A stretch of DNA of 26,663 bases from a virus: IMG/VR virus record IMGVR_UViG_3300008459_000317, positions 1 through 26,663 of that record, one strand, 5' to 3'. Every line of letters starts with the position of its first letter. The first letter of the stretch is position 1. The translations under genes were made by a program, and so were the position numbers. The notes beneath the pieces are model-generated. The model was not told where the DNA came from, did not search any database, and saw nothing but the letters and a program-made list of their open reading frames with translations. This document shows positions 26,091 to 26,663 of the stretch, piece by piece.

Positions 26091-26102
26091 TCCCATATGG
26101 GA
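26091..26102 (+). promoter_or_regulatory. Perfect 12-bp palindrome over the primase start codon
   Basis: TCCCATATGGGA is perfectly palindromic and contains the ATG (26097-26099) of the primase gene. In RNA it could form a 4-bp stem with an AUAU loop that hides part of the start codon; in DNA it could be an operator. The core CCATATGG also forms the centre of the terminator at 1273-1299. A role in control is inferred. Confidence 0.35.
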
Positions 26103-26663
26103 CAAATAGAAAACTCCTTATTATTAGACATTATAGTTGAAATTTTAGGTACCCCTAGGAAAGAAAATCCTACTAGGGGTCAATTTTCTTTTGATTGTCC
26201 TGTTTGTTCTGCTGAAAAAGATATGCCTGAAGGTGATGGTAAAGGTAATTTTGAACTTAATTTAAATAAAAACGCTTACCATTGTTGGGCTTGTGGTGGT
26301 ACACATAACACTCACGGTTCTATTACTAAACTAATTTCAAAGTTTGGGAACAGAGACCACAAAAATAAAGTAAAAAAACTAGGGATTAATCTAAGTGAAA
26401 CCAAATTAACACCCAAAGTCATTAAAGAATTACGTGAAGTACAACTACCTGAAGAATTTACCCCTTTCGAGGGTACAAATCCCAATAGTTTACCATACAA
26501 AGAGGCTTGGAATTATCTAACCAAACAAAGAAATCTAACTCAAGATATTATTTTTAAACATAAAATGGGTTATACCACGGAAGGTGAATACGCTTTCAGG
26601 ATTATCGTACCATCTTACGATAAAGAAGGTAAATTAAATTATTTTACAGGTCGTGCTTGGTCA
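26097..26663 (+). CDS. DNA primase, DnaG-type zinc-finger N-terminus (partial)
   Basis: The frame is open from ATG 26097 to the window end, giving 189 residues. Residues about 34-66 form a zinc-binding site: FDCPVC, then a 24-residue spacer and YHCWACGG, matching the C-x-x-C ... H-C-x-x-C core of CHC2-type primase fingers. The expected next part, the start of the RNA-polymerase/TOPRIM region, is suggested by NYLTKQRNL and YAFRIIVPSYDKEG, and then the sequence is cut. The protein would lay RNA primers for lagging-strand synthesis, alone or as a primase-helicase; the right edge hides which. It follows the RuvC-like gene by 37 bases. I see no clear ribosome binding site, and a palindrome covers the start codon. 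Confidence 0.8.
   Translation, partial: MGQIENSLLLDIIVEILGTPRKENPTRGQFSFDCPVCSAEKDMPEGDGKGNFELNLNKNAYHCWACGGTHNTHGSITKLISKFGNRDHKNKVKKLGINLSETKLTPKVIKELREVQLPEEFTPFEGTNPNSLPYKEAWNYLTKQRNLTQDIIFKHKMGYTTEGEYAFRIIVPSYDKEGKLNYFTGRAWS
26151..26180 (+). repeat. Inverted repeat inside the primase gene
   Basis: ACCCCTAG at 26151-26158 is the exact reverse complement of CTAGGGGT at 26173-26180, with a 14-base loop. It lies about 55 bases after the primase start, in the linker before the zinc finger. It has no T run, so it is not a typical terminator. It could be an RNA fold affecting translation or a protein site, or coincidence. Confidence 0.35.

Noticed and set aside
1-26663. Bacterial gene cluster, tailocin or extracellular contractile injection system instead of a phage
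   Set aside because: Ribonucleotide reductase, a RuvC-like nuclease and a primase in the same orientation beside baseplate genes fit a large phage genome; such systems do not normally carry replication genes. The window shows no capsid or packaging gene, so this is not proven.

Overview
The window looks like part of a large, A/T-rich tailed-phage genome whose host is probably a member of the Bacteroidota. The phage assignment rests on baseplate genes of a contractile tail (gp25-like and gp6/J-like) lying between ribonucleotide reductase genes on one side and a RuvC-like nuclease plus a DnaG-type primase on the other. The host guess rests on SprB-type repeats, which are typical of Bacteroidota gliding and adhesion proteins, on the near absence of Shine-Dalgarno sequences, and on A-rich start contexts. 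The host is an inference. All genes run on the + strand, there is almost no intergenic DNA, and I saw no tRNA, CRISPR array or insertion sequence.

Layout. (1) 1-1300: nucleotide metabolism. The last 32 codons of nrdA carry the CxxxxC redox tail, followed by a hairpin, complete nrdB and a strong palindromic terminator. (2) 1360-3565: baseplate wedge genes, gp25-like then gp6/baseplate-J-like. (3) 3565-9352: five structural genes with little or no assignable function, including a six-repeat SprB-like protein (6169-7992). (4) 9355-11415: a baseplate protein with a possible P2 gpI-like segment. (5) 11446-14982: two cysteine-rich modular proteins and a small protein. (6) 14982-17486: a virion-type protein carrying a seven-bladed YVTN beta-propeller. 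(7) 17486-20530: a 1014-residue protein with a carboxypeptidase-regulatory-like N-terminus, central transmembrane helices and a cysteine-rich region. (8) 20571-25413: five genes, three of which share a short N-terminal module, probably tail fibre or accessory structural proteins. (9) 25436-26663: a RuvC-like resolvase and a DNA primase cut by the window end.

How the genes fit together. The gp25, gp6 and gpI-like order resembles the W-J-I order of P2-type baseplates, but five unknown genes separate the second and third members. Most genes from 1360 to 25413 are translationally coupled by TAATG or ATGA overlaps or gaps of 1-4 bases, so they read as one late morphogenesis block. The domains recognisable in the less conserved genes (SprB repeats, beta-propeller, Cys-rich modules, tail-collar-like C-terminus) are mostly of surface-binding kinds. 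The strongest candidate for something undescribed is therefore an elaborate, partly host-derived adhesion and penetration apparatus attached to a contractile baseplate, including a baseplate-cluster protein with internal membrane helices.
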